The position numbers and the translations under genes were made by a program. From Buxus sempervirens (lineage: Eukaryota; Streptophyta; Magnoliopsida; Buxales; Buxaceae): DNA of 64,000 nt. Shown here piece by piece: positions 45,201 to 58,125 of the stretch. The notes beneath the pieces are model-generated. The model saw only the letters and a list, made by a program, of their open reading frames with translations. It did not search any database and was not told where the DNA came from. Within the stretch, counting starts at the first letter, position 1. The number at the start of each line of letters is the position of its first letter. Where the stretch lies: NCBI GenBank assembly GCA_947561395.2, contig OX387186.1:9351888-9415887 (forward strand). Reading direction: 5' to 3'.

Positions 45201-48200
45201 TAATCAAATATTAAAAATTGACTCAATTGGATATCACCCATATTTTAGTGATTGGCTATCCATCATGTTGAAGGATTCTTTCATGTGTCTTATTTTAATG
45301 TTTCCAGTTTTGGTTCTTGTGATATGTTTTCAGGTTGTTGGAGACATTACCAAGGAGAGCACTCTGGTCCCTGAACACTTCAAAGGAGTGAAGAAGGTCA
45401 TTAATGTCATTTCTGTCATTGTTGGCCCAAAGGAAGGAGACACTCCCAACAGGGAAAAATACAGCCAAGTATGACTTTGAGCTTTCACCAAATGATGAAA
45501 ATTATTGGTGCTTTCTTGTTGGTGACAGTTGTTTTTTGTTTTTTGTTTTTTCAGGAATGTTGTGCATTGTTTTGTTGTCAAGAACTTTGATTTATCATTA
45601 ATCTGTTGATTATGGTGTCCCCCATATTTTTCTTTTCAAGAATATTACAGAAGCATATCAAACTGTTCTAGTCAATAGTTGTCTTATTAGTGTCTTCCGC
45701 TTTTGACATTTATATATCCTGTTGTCATACAGGGAATCAAGTTCTTTGAACCAGAGGTGATGAAACGGTTGTCTTTCTTATGTATTGGGAATGAGATTCT
45801 TTTCTCTACAGAAATTTTTGAGTTTGCGTTCAATTTGCCTTTACGGATTCTTTGTTATGTTCAGATGTATGTTTCCTGACTGATTTTTTGGTTTTTTCCC
45901 TTGGGAATAGATAAAAGGTGATTCCCCTGAAATGGTGGAGTACCTTGGGTTAAAAAATTTGATCAATGCTGTAAAGAGGAGTACTGGAATTCGAAATGGA
46001 AGACTGCTATTTGGATTTGAAGGTATGTTATTCTGCAGTTTGGCGAGTATCCAGGCTGTTTTATCAATAAAGTTGCAAAATATAGGAAGTTCTTTTTTGG
46101 AAGTTTTGGGTTCCTTTTCAGTCTTTATTATTTTGTACCATATGCTAACCAAGATATTTTGAAGTGATAATAAAGAATTTAATTCATGAAGCAAAAGAAA
46201 GTTTTATGGTCATTTTGCTGGTGTACTAATTTCTACTTCAATATTGGAGTTGTTGGCTCCCATACTTATTCCATAAAAGGGCCATTGTTAAATAGTACAT
46301 TCTTTTCAATATTTATCTTCTCTTAAGTGACACTGTCTCTCAAATCACATAATTAATCAAAACTCAGTTCAGTTGTGAATTAACTAAAACTTGAGCCAAT
46401 ATGAGTTTGTGAAAACTCAGTTGTTACCCTTGATGGTCTGCTGATTTACTGTCATGATCACATGAACCTGAATATTGAAGCATCCACAGAGTCTGATGAC
46501 TGGAACCAGTCACCTTTGTCAGACTTGATGCGGCTGTCTTTCTTATCTGAAATATTGAAACTTAGCTTACAATCATTCTCTAGTTGATTCTTTCTCTCTC
46601 CTATATGGTCTATTACAGTGGCTGTCATTATGCAGGTAATGTAGCCAGGGAACTCCCTTGGGGTCCTTTAGATGATGTTGTCATGGGAGGTGTTAGTGAA
46701 AGTACATTCCAAATTGATCCAAATGGCAGTGAAAATGGTGGACCAACTGGAGTATTCAAAGGTTTTGCTGTCAAACCTTAGTATTTATGTTTATGTTTAT
46801 TTAAGTTTTGCAATTGGACCGTTACTTTGTGTTCAACTACAGTCATTTGATTTCCATTCACTATGTGTGTTTCTCCTGATTTTTTTCAGTTGCAATGGAA
46901 CTATGATGTTAAGTTTCTAATTCTGTCTGTCTCCTACAGGTTCTGTTTCCACTGCAAACAATGGTGGTTTCACTAGTATCAGAACAAGAGTAGGCCCGAA
47001 ACTTCTCTGTACTTTTTGATGTCCTTATAAATCATACTTATTTCTGTTTGTTTATTTGGGAATCTGGGATTAGGAAACTTATTATCAAAAGCCTTGATTC
47101 TAACATGGAACAGAGAGCTTCCATCCATCCATCTCATGTAGGGAACAAAAATATTATAAAGTTTTTAGTTTGAATTTGTAAACAGCAATTTAGACTTTTA
47201 GGCCAAGTTTATCCAAGATGCATGTCATCGTCATCTAACCATATGTTGTCACCAAAACAGAACCGTCTTTGCCATTATATTCAATATAGAATAATAGTTT
47301 CCTTGAAATATGTGTTTTGAGATTTTTATTAAATTGACTTTCCCTTGCATGTTAGAGTTTAAAACCCGAATGAGATATCCAAGCATATTACCATGTGCAA
47401 GTCCATGGTATAACTGCCTTGATTTGAAGTATCAAAGATTTGTCTAGTTTTTCAACAGGTCCTTTTGGAAGACCTTTCAAATGTTTTGTCATGGGTTTTG
47501 GAAAGTAACACTACAAAAGATATTAAAGATCTTGGATAAATTCCTTAGCACCAAAGATGCTTGAATACTTAAAGTTGATAATCAGGAAGAGAATTCTCTT
47601 GTTAAAGAGCGTGCACCAGAGATTATGTGTGAAGAGATGATACTCCCAGCCTGTGTCCTATTTTTATTTAACTCCTTAATACTGATGCAAAGAGAGGGTC
47701 TTAAGTACAGCACTATACATTATGAATACTAGTTGTTTTTTAGTAATCCCTATTCAACAGTTATCTCTGGTACTTTCCATTTATTTTCAGCTTTTTGACT
47801 TAATCAGGAATTCAATATTATGCCATTCCAACATTTTAAGTTCTATTTTCTAATATCTTTTCTTTTCTTTTATTTCTTTTGTTTTAGCCCCTTTTTTAAA
47901 ACCTTTGATATTGTACAATTGTGTTTCACACTTATGTACAGAATCTTCATTGTATTTGTTTTAGAATTTTTCGGCACCAGAAGATCTTTCTGGATATGAT
48001 GGCCTGGAGCTGCGGCTTAAAGGCGATGGGCACCGTTATAAGCTTATTGTCCGTATCAGTCCTGAGTGGGATACTGTGGGGTATACGGCAAGCTTTGACA
48101 CTATTGAAGGTCAATGGCAGTCAGTAAGTGATACTATTACTACTTTAGATTTGAGAATTGTTTGGGTAACAACTTAAATCTGAATATACTGGTACTACAT

Positions 48201-51200
48201 TTTCCCCAGGTACGACTTCCATTTTCTACTTTAAAGCCTGTATTTCGAGCACGGACTGTTTCAGATGCTCTGCCTTTTGATCCTAGCAAGGTTATATCAT
48301 TACAAGTATGCTTCTGTTCTCTATTGTTTTTCCCCTTTTTCTTTTCTTTATTTATGGCTTTTCCTCTCTTAGCTTTGGTGATGCCTGAAAGTTCCTTTTC
48401 AGCTCATGTTCAGCAAGTTTGAATACGATGGGAAACTGAATCCATCCTTTGCAGAAGGCCCATTTCAGCTTCCCATATCAAGTATACGAGCATACATAAA
48501 AGATCCCATCACTCCCAGGTTTAAATTTTATTTTCACTCCATGGAAATTGATTTATCCAGAGCTCATGTGCCGGCAAGTAATTAATCTGCCAGACATGCT
48601 TTTCCTTTCTGATCTTTTGGTGTGGCTGCTCTATCTGTAGGTTTGTACATGTAAGTTCAGCAGGAGTTACTCGACCTGACAGGCCTGGAATTGATTTGAG
48701 TAAACAACCTCCTGCTGTACGCTTGAACAAGGAGCTGGGATTTATCCTTACTTTCAAGCTGAAGGTTGTATTCCATCTCTTTACATTGTGTTATTTTCTA
48801 TTAGGATAGGAAATCAACTTGTTAATAGGCAGAAAGATAAACTCCTTAAATTCCTCAAAATGGATTTTTAGAAACAATGAGAATTCTTGGCTCATCAACT
48901 AGTGCGTTTAAATGGAACACTGAACGAAGCATCATTCAGAAGATGACTTTGCCCCATAAAATTTCCTTTGTAGGAAAAGTGGACCTGGTTGTTCTCAAAT
49001 TGATTTGTTGTAATTAGGGGTGCAACTTGTGTCAGTTCGGTTCAGGTTGAGGTCAACCCAAGACCAAATCGGAAATATTTGCAGTCAAAATGAACTGAAC
49101 TGAATTGAGAACCGAAACTATAAAACCGAAAACTGAACCGAAGCGAATTACATGAGATCAATTCGGTTCGGTTTGGTTTGGGTAACACTAATACATGCTT
49201 GTCCTCAAACAAGGGTATTGTTCATAATATCCTCAAAGTTTAAAGATAAACTTTCAAGTTTAACATATATTGTATTATATATATAATATATTAGGTTGGT
49301 TCAGTTTAGGCAAACAGAGGAATTCGGTTCGGGTTTGGTTTAACCAGCATCCAGCCCAAAACCGAACCGGCTTTGTTCGGTTTATGGATTTTTGGACCAA
49401 AACTGAACTGAACAACTATAAAAACGGAATCAAACCGAACCAAAGTCAGTTTGGGTCGGTTTGGGTTTGGTTTTAACTGGACCGAGTTGCACCCCTAGTT
49501 GTAATTGATAACTATTATCCTTCCCTCGCATGAGGTGCCTAATTGCTGATTGGATACCACCCAGAAGAATTTATCCAAACAGATCCCACTGTTCAAGCAT
49601 TATCTGTTCAAATCTGTATTTGGCTATTAAATTATAAGGGATTGCCCATAAACCTAGAATTGCATCTCTTCCTTTATGTTGGTTGTATTAAAAATCATTT
49701 TAACAAATTGGACTGAGATCTGTAATTAAGAACAACAAATAACATGTCTCATTCTAATGAGTTGGGGGTTGGCAACATAAAATCTGTTCCATCTTCCTAG
49801 TCTGTCAAAACAGTCTAGATGATTTGTAGTTGAATCATTGTTTACCAACACCATCCAGGTCCTTACTTCTGGCCCTTTTAGAACCTTCAATAGCAGCCCT
49901 TGCACTTTCTCACAGGCACATTCCTAGGTCTTCATTTTTCATGCCTAAATTGTTTTGCTTTTCCTTTTTATTATTTTCAACTTATTTTTCTCCTAAACAC
50001 TCTTTCAATATATTCAGTCATTATCTTTCCTAATTCCTTTGCATATCAACATCTCATCTCAGCAACATTCATTTTCTGAACTTTATGCTTTTTTTTTTTG
50101 TAATTCCCAACACTGTGCTTTATACTTCATAGTAGGCCTAATGGCTGTTCTATAAAATTCTCCTTTTTAATTGAGTTGAATATGTTAATATTACAATATT
50201 TTAGAAGCACTTCTTCAGTTAAGCTATTCAGCCGAAGTCTTTAATCAACAGCAAACGTAAAGATTCCGTAGGAGTGATGCAAGATAAATCTAGAGGAAAG
50301 GAGAGTGGTTTTCTGTGTCAAGTAGGGAGGTGAGCATTACCCTTATGTAATTCAAGATTAAGGTTCTTGGTATGACATATGCTTATCGCATAGAGAAGTT
50401 TTATTCTGTCTGTACCCTTGTAAAGCTCAAGGTTCCAAGGACAAATTAACTATCATCATGCTTGTTGAAGATTACCCCCTTGATGGAGATGAGTTGGAGT
50501 ACATAATGTAGAAAAGAAATCCTCCATTCCTTTTTATTGTTCTTTTCCTCCCTTTATATTCTGTCACTGTAAAGACTTTTGGTGCTGATATCAAAGTTAT
50601 TCCAATGACATTAATGGATGTTGATTTGCATGATTTTTTTAGCATTATCGGGAAATTTTTGTGCGAATTCATCTGATGGAAAATTAAAGAAAGCAGCTGT
50701 CCAGAAGATATGAGTCTGTATTTGCGTATTTACCATAAAGATTCTCAAGTCAATGTCTACTTTTTGAAATATATTTTATCTCTTAACGAAAAAATTTCAC
50801 CCTGATTTTTATGAGTATGAATTGCTATAATCTTATTAAGAAACCCTCATGCGGAAAAAAAAAATAGATATCATACAAGGAATCCAATTTCCAGGAAAAA
50901 CAAAACGCGCACACACACACACACATCTGGTGCAAAGATTATTATGCTAATAACAGGCATGAAGACCATGATGATTGTAAATTACTTACACCAAGATAGG
51001 AACCCTCTTGGCATGGAAGCTATATGAAATGGGCAGAGCCTGAAATTTTGTATATTGACAGGAATATGGTGTCAAATAATTTTCTAACTGCATTGAAATA
51101 TTATGTCAGTTAAAATAGTTTGTTGATAGCCAACATGGTATGTACATATTTATTCTTACAGATGCATGGATGCTTCTGTGAATGCATCAATTTCTTTAGT

Positions 51201-54200
51201 GTAAGTCAACCAGTTAGAAAGTGAAAATGCGTATGTTCCTTTTTTTCTTTTTTCAATTTTTTTTAAATCTTTTGGTTTTTATTATCAGTGCCAAAATTAA
51301 AGGATTTGTAAACAGGGAGAGGACTTGATACGGGAAAGTGGAATTCCATATGCTATCGTAAGGCCTTGTGCACTAACTGAGGAGCCTGCTGGAGCTGATC
51401 TTATTTTTGATCAGGGAGACAATATTATGGTATTCACATTCGTCATGGAATTTGATCTTATTTTGCTCATTCTTTTTGTTAATCTCAAATATTAACCCGA
51501 TTTTGGTTTTCAAAATTTTATTTTTAATCTGGTAATTAAGTTATGAGTTCTGGTTTCTGACTGAAAGATATTCTCTAATGTGAAAACTGCAGGGGAAGAT
51601 ATCAAGGGAAGAGGTTGCTCGCTTATGTGTTGCTGCTCTGGAAAGCCCATATGCATGTGACAAAACATTTGAGGTTACTCTGGACCTTCCACCATTTTTT
51701 TTTATTCCCATGAAGTGTGTATTTCTATAGATTCGAATAGTTTCATGGCAAGTGGTAAGTATGGCATCAATTGAATGTGTATGCTGTGACTATTTTTGTT
51801 GAGTTCTGTTGATGTGTTGGTACTGTTAGACTTTAATATTGTTGTTTTGAACAGTTAATATTATACCACTTTGGAAGATAGTGGCTAATTGGAACTAATG
51901 CATGGAAATATCATATGCATCTAAGGAAAAATTTCAGTGCATTTTATTGCAAACAAAATGGTATTGGGGACATGAGTAGTGTGTATAATGCAAAATTAGA
52001 ATTAGAGGTATTCCTTGGATTAGAAGTTTCCAAATAGGTCCTCAACAAAATTTGAAGTTTTGATGCCATTGGGTGTTTAGCTTAGGACCCAAAATGAAAT
52101 TCAATGGCATGTCTTCCGAAGAAAGGGATTTTATCTTTGGGAGAAATTGGTGAAATTTCAGCGATAGGCCACGGTGTTAAGCAGAAATTTTGTCCTTTTT
52201 TTTTGTGTATTGAAAGTAAAAAAAAATAGAATAAAAAAAGCGAAAAAATTACAAATAAATTTTTAATGAGTGAAAAAACATAAAATAAATTGGATATGCA
52301 GTCATTCATAGTGATATCAAAATAAAAATCAAATACAGAGTGATGCAAAATATTGCTTACTAATGGTAAATCTTAAAATAGTTATTACATTTTTAACTAA
52401 TATAATATATGTATTAAATAAAGCTAACAACAATTAATATTCATATATTTATTTTTGGCATATACTTTAAATTTTGAGCAAATCTCCATTTTTGCCGGGA
52501 GAGTCATTAGTTAACACATTTTTTTTGACATATTACTTCAAAAGGAAATTTCAAAGACCATATTTTGTTGATGACAAAAAGCATGTTTCACTGAAACGCA
52601 ATGAAATTTCGCTGATAAAAATCATCAAAGGTGATTTACCCCCAGCGATTCATCTTGCTTGGATGACAATTGGCGAAATTTTAACAACATGCCGTGGCAA
52701 GTCGTCGAAACTGTAAACACTACTTCTATTTTTTTTTTTTTTGATAATTAATGATGTGTGTATATATATTAAGAAAGTAAAAGGTAAGTACAAGTGTAAG
52801 TTACTACTTCTAGTTTATGGAATGTTGCTTTTATATAAATAGGAATGAGGATGTAGTACCAATTAGAATTGACTATTGAGAACCGTAAGATTCTGAAGAG
52901 TGACTACTTCTTATATCCGGATGAATTATCCATAAAAGGAAGATATTGAGGATGATGTTGTATAGAGAATTAGATTTGAATGGCTTAAATGGAGAGGTAC
53001 CTCTAGAGGGGTTGAAATCTTCTGTCATGATTTCATGCATTGGTTTCTGCTGTGGCCGCGAGATGCTACCATTTGAAGCATCTCACGGTCAGTGTTTTTT
53101 TCTTCAAGTGGGTCCCACATGAAACGATCACAATGTGAGATACTCCACATGGCAGCATCGCAAGGCCACAGCCGCAACAGATGCATGAAATCATTGCAGA
53201 AGATTTCATCCTATGTGAACAGGGTACTTATATTTTACTCAAAAGTTATCTTTAAGATGACTGTTAATGGTAATATGATGTGTGGAGTAGAATATTGGTC
53301 AACTAAAAAGCAACACATTCATAGGATTTGCAAAGCTGAGATGAGTATGTTAAATGAATATGTAGAAGTACAAAGAGGTAAGTATGTTAAAACACCAATA
53401 TTTTTCTTATTTTGTTCAAACTGTTGTTTGGTGCTAGTATTAAAATCAAGTAAACCCTGATTAACTTAAAATTTTTTTTTATCATCATTTGCATGATCTA
53501 TGTTTCAAATCCAAATCCATTAACTCCAATTTTATGGTGCCAATTTCTGTTATGTAACAACTTCTATGATCTGGGAGGGGGATGTTTGGGTCGTTGTATG
53601 TAATCCTTGGGTTCTAGTCATTGAGTCTATGCATAGATTTAATTAGAATCTAGGCTTGGGTACACTATTTGTGTACCGTGTACACAGTTCTCTACCTTAT
53701 ATATATCATATCCATCATTTACTGATAAAAGAAAAAAAAAATTTTTATGGTGCCAATTTAAAAGGGCATGCTTTAAACTTCAAAATTTTTTTTTGTTTGT
53801 AGTCCTTTTTTTTTCATATATTAATTATTCAAATGCAAAATGCATGTTGGTGCATCTTTTTTGATGCATTTATGTGCTTTTAGAATAATAATATTGAATT
53901 TAAAATGGATGAAAATCAAAACTTCTAGAGAATATAATTTTTCTACATTTTTGTTGTTGTTTTTATTTACATTTTTTGTTTTAAATATATTTTTCTACTT
54001 ACAAGTGACAGAATGACACTCTAACTAAGACTAGGTGCCCCCTTTATATTGCTGTTGTGGAGCAAATACACAATAGCCTCCTAGAAATTTTGACTTGCTG
54101 CCTCAACACTTGACAGTGACATTTCAATGAGAGATGTCAGGGGGAAAAAAAAAATCTCTCATGCCCTCTTTTAAACTGTCACTGTTCCAGTGCATGTTTC

Positions 54201-54551
54201 ATAATATTTTTGCAGATCACAATATGAATTACTTTGTGAGATGGATAGAACCTTTTATCCATGTAACATAGAGTTCGGCTGTAATAAAAAATGCTATAAT
54301 ATATGTTATTTTGTTTTCTATTCTTAAGCCAAAACATGTCTCCTCTTATGGTAGATGGGACGTCTTTATGTGAGTGAATCACACACTTATATTTGTTTTT
54401 GCAGGTTAAAAGTGTCATTCCATTTAGTGAGCCGTTCACAGTGGACCCTGCAAATCCTCCTCCTGAGAAGGATTACAACTTATACTTCAAAACCTTGAAG
54501 GATGGGATTACAGGGAAGGAAGTCTTGGAACAGGGTGCTATGTTGGTTTGA
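42243..54551 (+). CDS. NAD(P)-binding Rossmann protein with inserted CIA30 domain, 16 exons
   Basis: Hand-spliced exons: 42243-42284, 43122-43379, 43484-43645, 43808-43858, 45334-45468, 45733-45756, 45911-46022, 46636-46761, 46940-46989, 47965-48123, 48210-48305, 48403-48518, 48641-48764, 51316-51429, 51593-51673, 54405-54551. Phases agree throughout and give 598 residues with no stop. The N-terminus is Ser-rich and basic (probable plastid peptide). VAGATGGVGRRV (about residue 122) is the NAD(P)-binding glycine motif of an atypical SDR/NmrA fold. A CIA30 domain follows (about 265-430; ELPWGPLDDVVMGGVSES, FTSIRTRNFSAP, WDTVGYTASFDTIEGQWQ). The Rossmann fold then resumes (FVHVSSAGVTRP, GIPYAIVRPCALTEEPAG). 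It resembles Arabidopsis At4g18810. The role is unproven: an oxidoreductase-like or assembly factor. Large introns 4, 13 and 15 hold repeats. Confidence 0.92.
43859..45333 (+). other. Intron 4 of the CIA30 gene, with about 1 kb of unplaced sequence
   Basis: At 1,475 bp this intron is far longer than its neighbours. 43985-45060 has mixed composition with short frames on both strands (for example 43994-44182 and 44594-44854) and no domain I recognise. It could be a decayed insertion, but I found no terminal repeats. Confidence 0.35.
49015..49497. mobile_element. hAT-type non-autonomous element in intron 13
   Basis: 483 bp, TAGGGGTGCAAC at the left and GTTGCACCCCTA at the right. It is flanked by a perfect 8-bp duplication GTTGTAAT (49007-49014 and 49498-49505). 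The interior has GGTTCGGTTT-type repeats. The perfect target duplication makes this the clearest, probably youngest, member of the family in the window. Confidence 0.93.
49725..49990 (-). mobile_element. Possible RTE-like LINE fragment in intron 13
   Basis: Text such as AATGAGTTGGGGGTTGGC, CACCATCCAGGTCC, AGAACCTTCAATAGCAGCCC and TTCCTAGGTCTTC resembles the reversed 3' regions of another plant RTE subfamily. It is short and decayed; the assignment is tentative. Confidence 0.35.
52996..53225. mobile_element. Foldback MITE in intron 15
   Basis: Inverted arms of about 80 bp: GAAATCTTCTGTCATGATTT from 53014 pairs with AAATCATTGCAGAAGATTTC ending 53207, and the pairing continues through GCTGTGGCC, GATGCTRCCAT and ATCTCAC. 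The centre is about 53095-53125. Outer similarity (GTACC) may extend the ends to about 52996 and 53225. No target duplication was settled. No ORF of its own; the plus-strand frame at 53092-53460 merely overlaps it. Confidence 0.75.
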
Positions 54552-56882
54552 TGCTAGTGTATAGTGGCTGCATTTTTTTATGTTATCACTTGTGAGTACA
54601 AGAAAAGACTATAAATCTGCTTGTGAGTATGTAGATTTGTCTGTATGGCCTAACCTAACACTCCGTTATTGGTGATGGATCTGTTAACAACATATCACAA
54701 GAAAGAGAGCTATTTGCTTATCACTCATACTAGAATTCCATTGTCTTGTTTTCTCAGGAATACTGCCCAGCATGAGAAAGGAGAGGAGATTTTCAAGAAA
54801 CCAAAAGGTGAGGAGCTAACTTCCCAACATTTCTTCACACATGGAATGACAGGTATCAGTTCTTATATTTGTATTGATATATAAGCATAGGTGAGGTGCT
54901 TGTTGATATTCAACTACGAGATTTTTACTTACACTTATGTGATCCAATATTTTTAATATATACGCACACATGTAAACATGTTCAGGAAAATATAGAAGCT
55001 TATAACAACCAAAACTTATTTTAATTTAATATAAGGATCATATTTATGCTTAAAAAAATATATATCAAATGTGAGGATAGATAAGAAGTTAGATAACTGA
55101 AAACCCCGCATGTAATTATAATTATATCAACGCTTTTAATTAGTATTTAGAGGGGGTCTGAGTTGATTTGCCTGAAAAATGGTTTGGATCTTTACTTTTT
55201 GTTTGTTGGTGGGGATGAAAAAAGTGCCTTATGATGCTTCCTGACGCTCTCCAAAGAAGACACAAGCACACAAAGCGGTAATTTTGAGAAAAGAATGATA
55301 GCCGTAATTTTGATTGATCCCTGTTTTACTTAAAAAGACCGAAAAACGCGCCTCCTTTTTTGTATTTTTCTTTTTCTGGTGGGACAAAATAAGATTAAAA
55401 AGCGATGGGACATAGGAGAGCTTTATTTTAAAGTCGGAAACGCTTCTGTGGCCCAAATATCCATGCAAAACACTAGCCTAAATTGTCGCCAATTTTAGTT
55501 CGTACTGGTGAATTCATATGTTTTCGTTTTTATCCAATCCTCCAAAATCACATGATGCTTTTGGTTTATTGGTAAGTTTATTAATTTTTGGTGTCAGACT
55601 CCATGCTTGTGTCAATCGGTGAAGAGTTTACTATGGAAACTGTAGAAGGTTTTATTTTATTTTGATAAAAACTGTAGAAGGTTTTATTTGATATGCGGAA
55701 TACAGAAGTCATCCTTATGGCAAGAATGAAATAAGCTTAAAGTAAGCAGATATGGATATCTATACTGTTATATAAAGCCAACTCTTTGTTTTTTGGGAAA
55801 ATTAGTTTTTAGTGATATTTTTAAAAATCATTCAGATCCAGTCACTTAATTCTTTGTAATTGAGAATTAGTGTTATTTTTTTAACATAATTGACAATCAG
55901 TGTCATTTTATTATTTATGACAAAATTCTTTCGAAAGTACCCTCAAAAGATTTGCTCATTCGTAATAGAATGATTAAAAAGATTTCAAAATCTTGCGAGG
56001 GTTTTTTTGGGAGAAATTCTTCATGATGGTAGTGATTATTTTCAAAAATATCATTAATTTTCAATTATTTTGAATTTGGTGACTGAATTTGAATTATTTT
56101 TAAAAGTATCACTAAAAACCAAAATTTCCTTTTTTCCTTTTGGTAGAAAGCCAAAACTATGCCAATTCATTTGCAAAATATAACAGTACAGTATACACAA
56201 TTGAGTTTACCATTGAACACAAAGAACAGCTAAAATCAGACATCAGGCCTTGGACCAGATAACCAGAAATGCAGCCAACAACTTTAGTATTAGTCTTTGC
56301 ACCGTTCAAAATAAAAAAACAAGCATATGGCAAAGGCTAGAAATCCTGATGGAGAACCATTAGATGCGCTTGAGATGGGGTCTACTAATATGCGGATTTG
56401 AAAAGCCAACAGAGGGGAAAGTGTCGCAATCGGAGATATGACAAAACAAGGAGAGATTGGAGCTCCGATCCTCCCCCAAACAAGGCATAAAGACCAACAC
56501 AAAGTTAGGGAAGCACCCTGAAACCTAGAACCAAACCAAATAGCATATGAGCAGACAAAATAAAGCCATCGGCCTTAAACGGAGCTGGTAGTCGGCTAAA
56601 CCTGAAAACAACAACACCAAACTAGTACCTAGACTATGGCCATCATGAAGAGATACCCACAAAAAAAAGCCAACCTACGAGAGGGATGAAGCCCTGAGGC
56701 AGAGGACGGTCTATCAGATAGCAGTAACGGCCTGCCCCTCCATAGTCAGATCGACGTCGACCGATGCCATTGTCGGCGTCAGTCTCATCCTCCTCTTTGT
56801 CAGCATCGCTAGTTGGTTCCATTCGAAAATCCTAGTTGTCGATCTACATGAACCAATGAGAAACCCTAGTGCTTACACCCTC
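54552..56882. other. Spacer after the CIA30 gene
   Basis: Gene-free apart from a 59-residue minus-strand frame at 56822-56643 (MEPTSDADKEEDETDADN..). It follows a GA-rich AAACCCTAG leader on that strand and could be an old gene fragment or LINE 5' end. A Helitron-like terminus is noted separately at 55755. Confidence 0.35.
55755..55800 (+). mobile_element. Possible Helitron 5' terminus
   Basis: ATCTATACTGTTATATAAAG followed by CCAACTCTTTG resembles plant Helitron starts, which are of the form TCTATACTATATAAAG and insert after A. A closely similar start is at 61418 and an internal fragment at about 57430-57475. No 3' hairpin with CTRR was located, so the ends are unproven. Confidence 0.35.
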
Positions 56883-56900
56883 TCTTTCACCGCTTCTCTC

Positions 56901-57224
56901 TCTCTCTCTCTTTTCTTTTTTTTTGGTAGGGAAAAAAGGGAGGAAGGGGGCTACGAGCATGGCCAACCCCTTTGTGCGTTATCATAGTGACTTCCTCCCT
57001 GCTGTGGAATGTTCGGATTGAGCCATAGCTACTAACCAACGCCGCCTTAGTCGGAGGAATTGGATTGTCACCACAACACACGAGAGCACAATGAATCTTG
57101 TAGGCGGGAGGTCCAGTCCTTGGGACTAACCCCTGTATGTAACAAGGGTATTTGATCCCAGGACCTCTAGCCCACTAAGCTTTTACTGCAAACCTACAAG
57201 ACCACTGAGCCACCACTCCCGTGG
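56901..57224 (-). mobile_element. tRNA-derived SINE
   Basis: Read on the minus strand, the 5' end (57224) is followed by a box A-like TGGCTCAGTGG (about 57200-57212) and a box B-like GGGATCAAATACC (57147-57159). The spacing suits a polymerase III promoter. The 3' end is an A-rich/GA tail near 56901-56935. An 18-bp target duplication TCTTTCACYGCTTCTCTC lies at 56883-56900 and at 57385-57402, on the far side of a MITE that later entered the 5' flank. Length is about 320 bp. The minus-strand frame at 56887-57081 is incidental. Confidence 0.75.
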
Positions 57225-57232
57225 TCTTTCAC

Positions 57233-57384
57233 GACTTGAAATCTGCTGGAGCCGTAGGCTGGAAGATCTGTTGGTCCAATGGCAATGCATGTGTCCACAT
57301 AGGTGTGTGAAGTTAATGTGGACACATACATTGCCATTGGACTAACAGATCTTCCAGCAAGAGGGTCCAAGTGATATGATCTCA
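57233..57384. mobile_element. 152-bp hairpin MITE, copy 2, inserted in the SINE target duplication
   Basis: Flanked by a perfect 8-bp duplication TCTTTCAC (57225-57232 and 57385-57392). The central arms CTGGAAGATCTGTTGGTCCA and TGGACTAACAGATCTTCCAG give a near-perfect foldback that extends through the ATGGCAATG..TGTGTCCACAT arms. Same length as copy 1 at 25754-25905. Short inverted-repeat element with 8-bp duplication, hAT-like; no coding capacity. Confidence 0.88.
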
Positions 57385-58125
57385 TCTTTCACTGCTTCTC
57401 TCGTCTCAATCTCCTTCCTCCTATTTTTTGTTTGACATTCTATATCGACAACATTCTATATAAAGCCAAACAATAACCCATGCTATATTGAGACATTTCT
57501 ATTAATGATTTGTTTTCTTCTGGGAAAAAAAATCGAAAATTAAAGAGGGTCATCATGTACATTTGAAGATGTCTTTATGAATGCTGCTCAACGTCGGCGC
57601 CTGTTCCGTCTAGCTTTGCACTTACAAAAGTTCGGCGGGAATCCCGTTTAAGGTACAAAACATGAGTCTGTAATGAGTTTGCCGCACCGTTTACATCTCA
57701 CATGATGGTGCAGTACTTTGTGGGCTTTTACAGAGTAAATAGGGTCGTACATGATGTGAGTTACTTATATACCATACCATCGTCCAAAAACACTCTTTTG
57801 GGTATCATAGCTAAAAAGTTTGAATGTACTAATTTACAAGGTAGTGGTACACTTATTGTATATAAGATGCATTAAAAAGACTAGTAATATAAAGTTTATA
57901 AGTAAATCATTCAATTATTTGCTGGATTCACCAATTTATATGTTAGACGCATTTTTTTATTAGCAATTTCTTAAAAAGAACATTATAAATCATCCACTTA
58001 CAATCAATTTTTTACTTTCCTTAGGTTTTGCAAAATTGAAGATACCTCCTCTTATATTTTTAAAATAACAATAACCTTATTTTACATTTTATTGTTAACA
58101 ATATTTATTTATCACCATTCTATTC

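Noticed and set aside
50908..50926. (AC)n run as a CRISPR-like or regulatory repeat
   Set aside because: Simple microsatellite in an intron; no CRISPR array exists in the window.
57147..57212. tRNA gene suggested by box A and box B-like motifs
   Set aside because: No cloverleaf or acceptor stem; A-tail and target duplication show a SINE.
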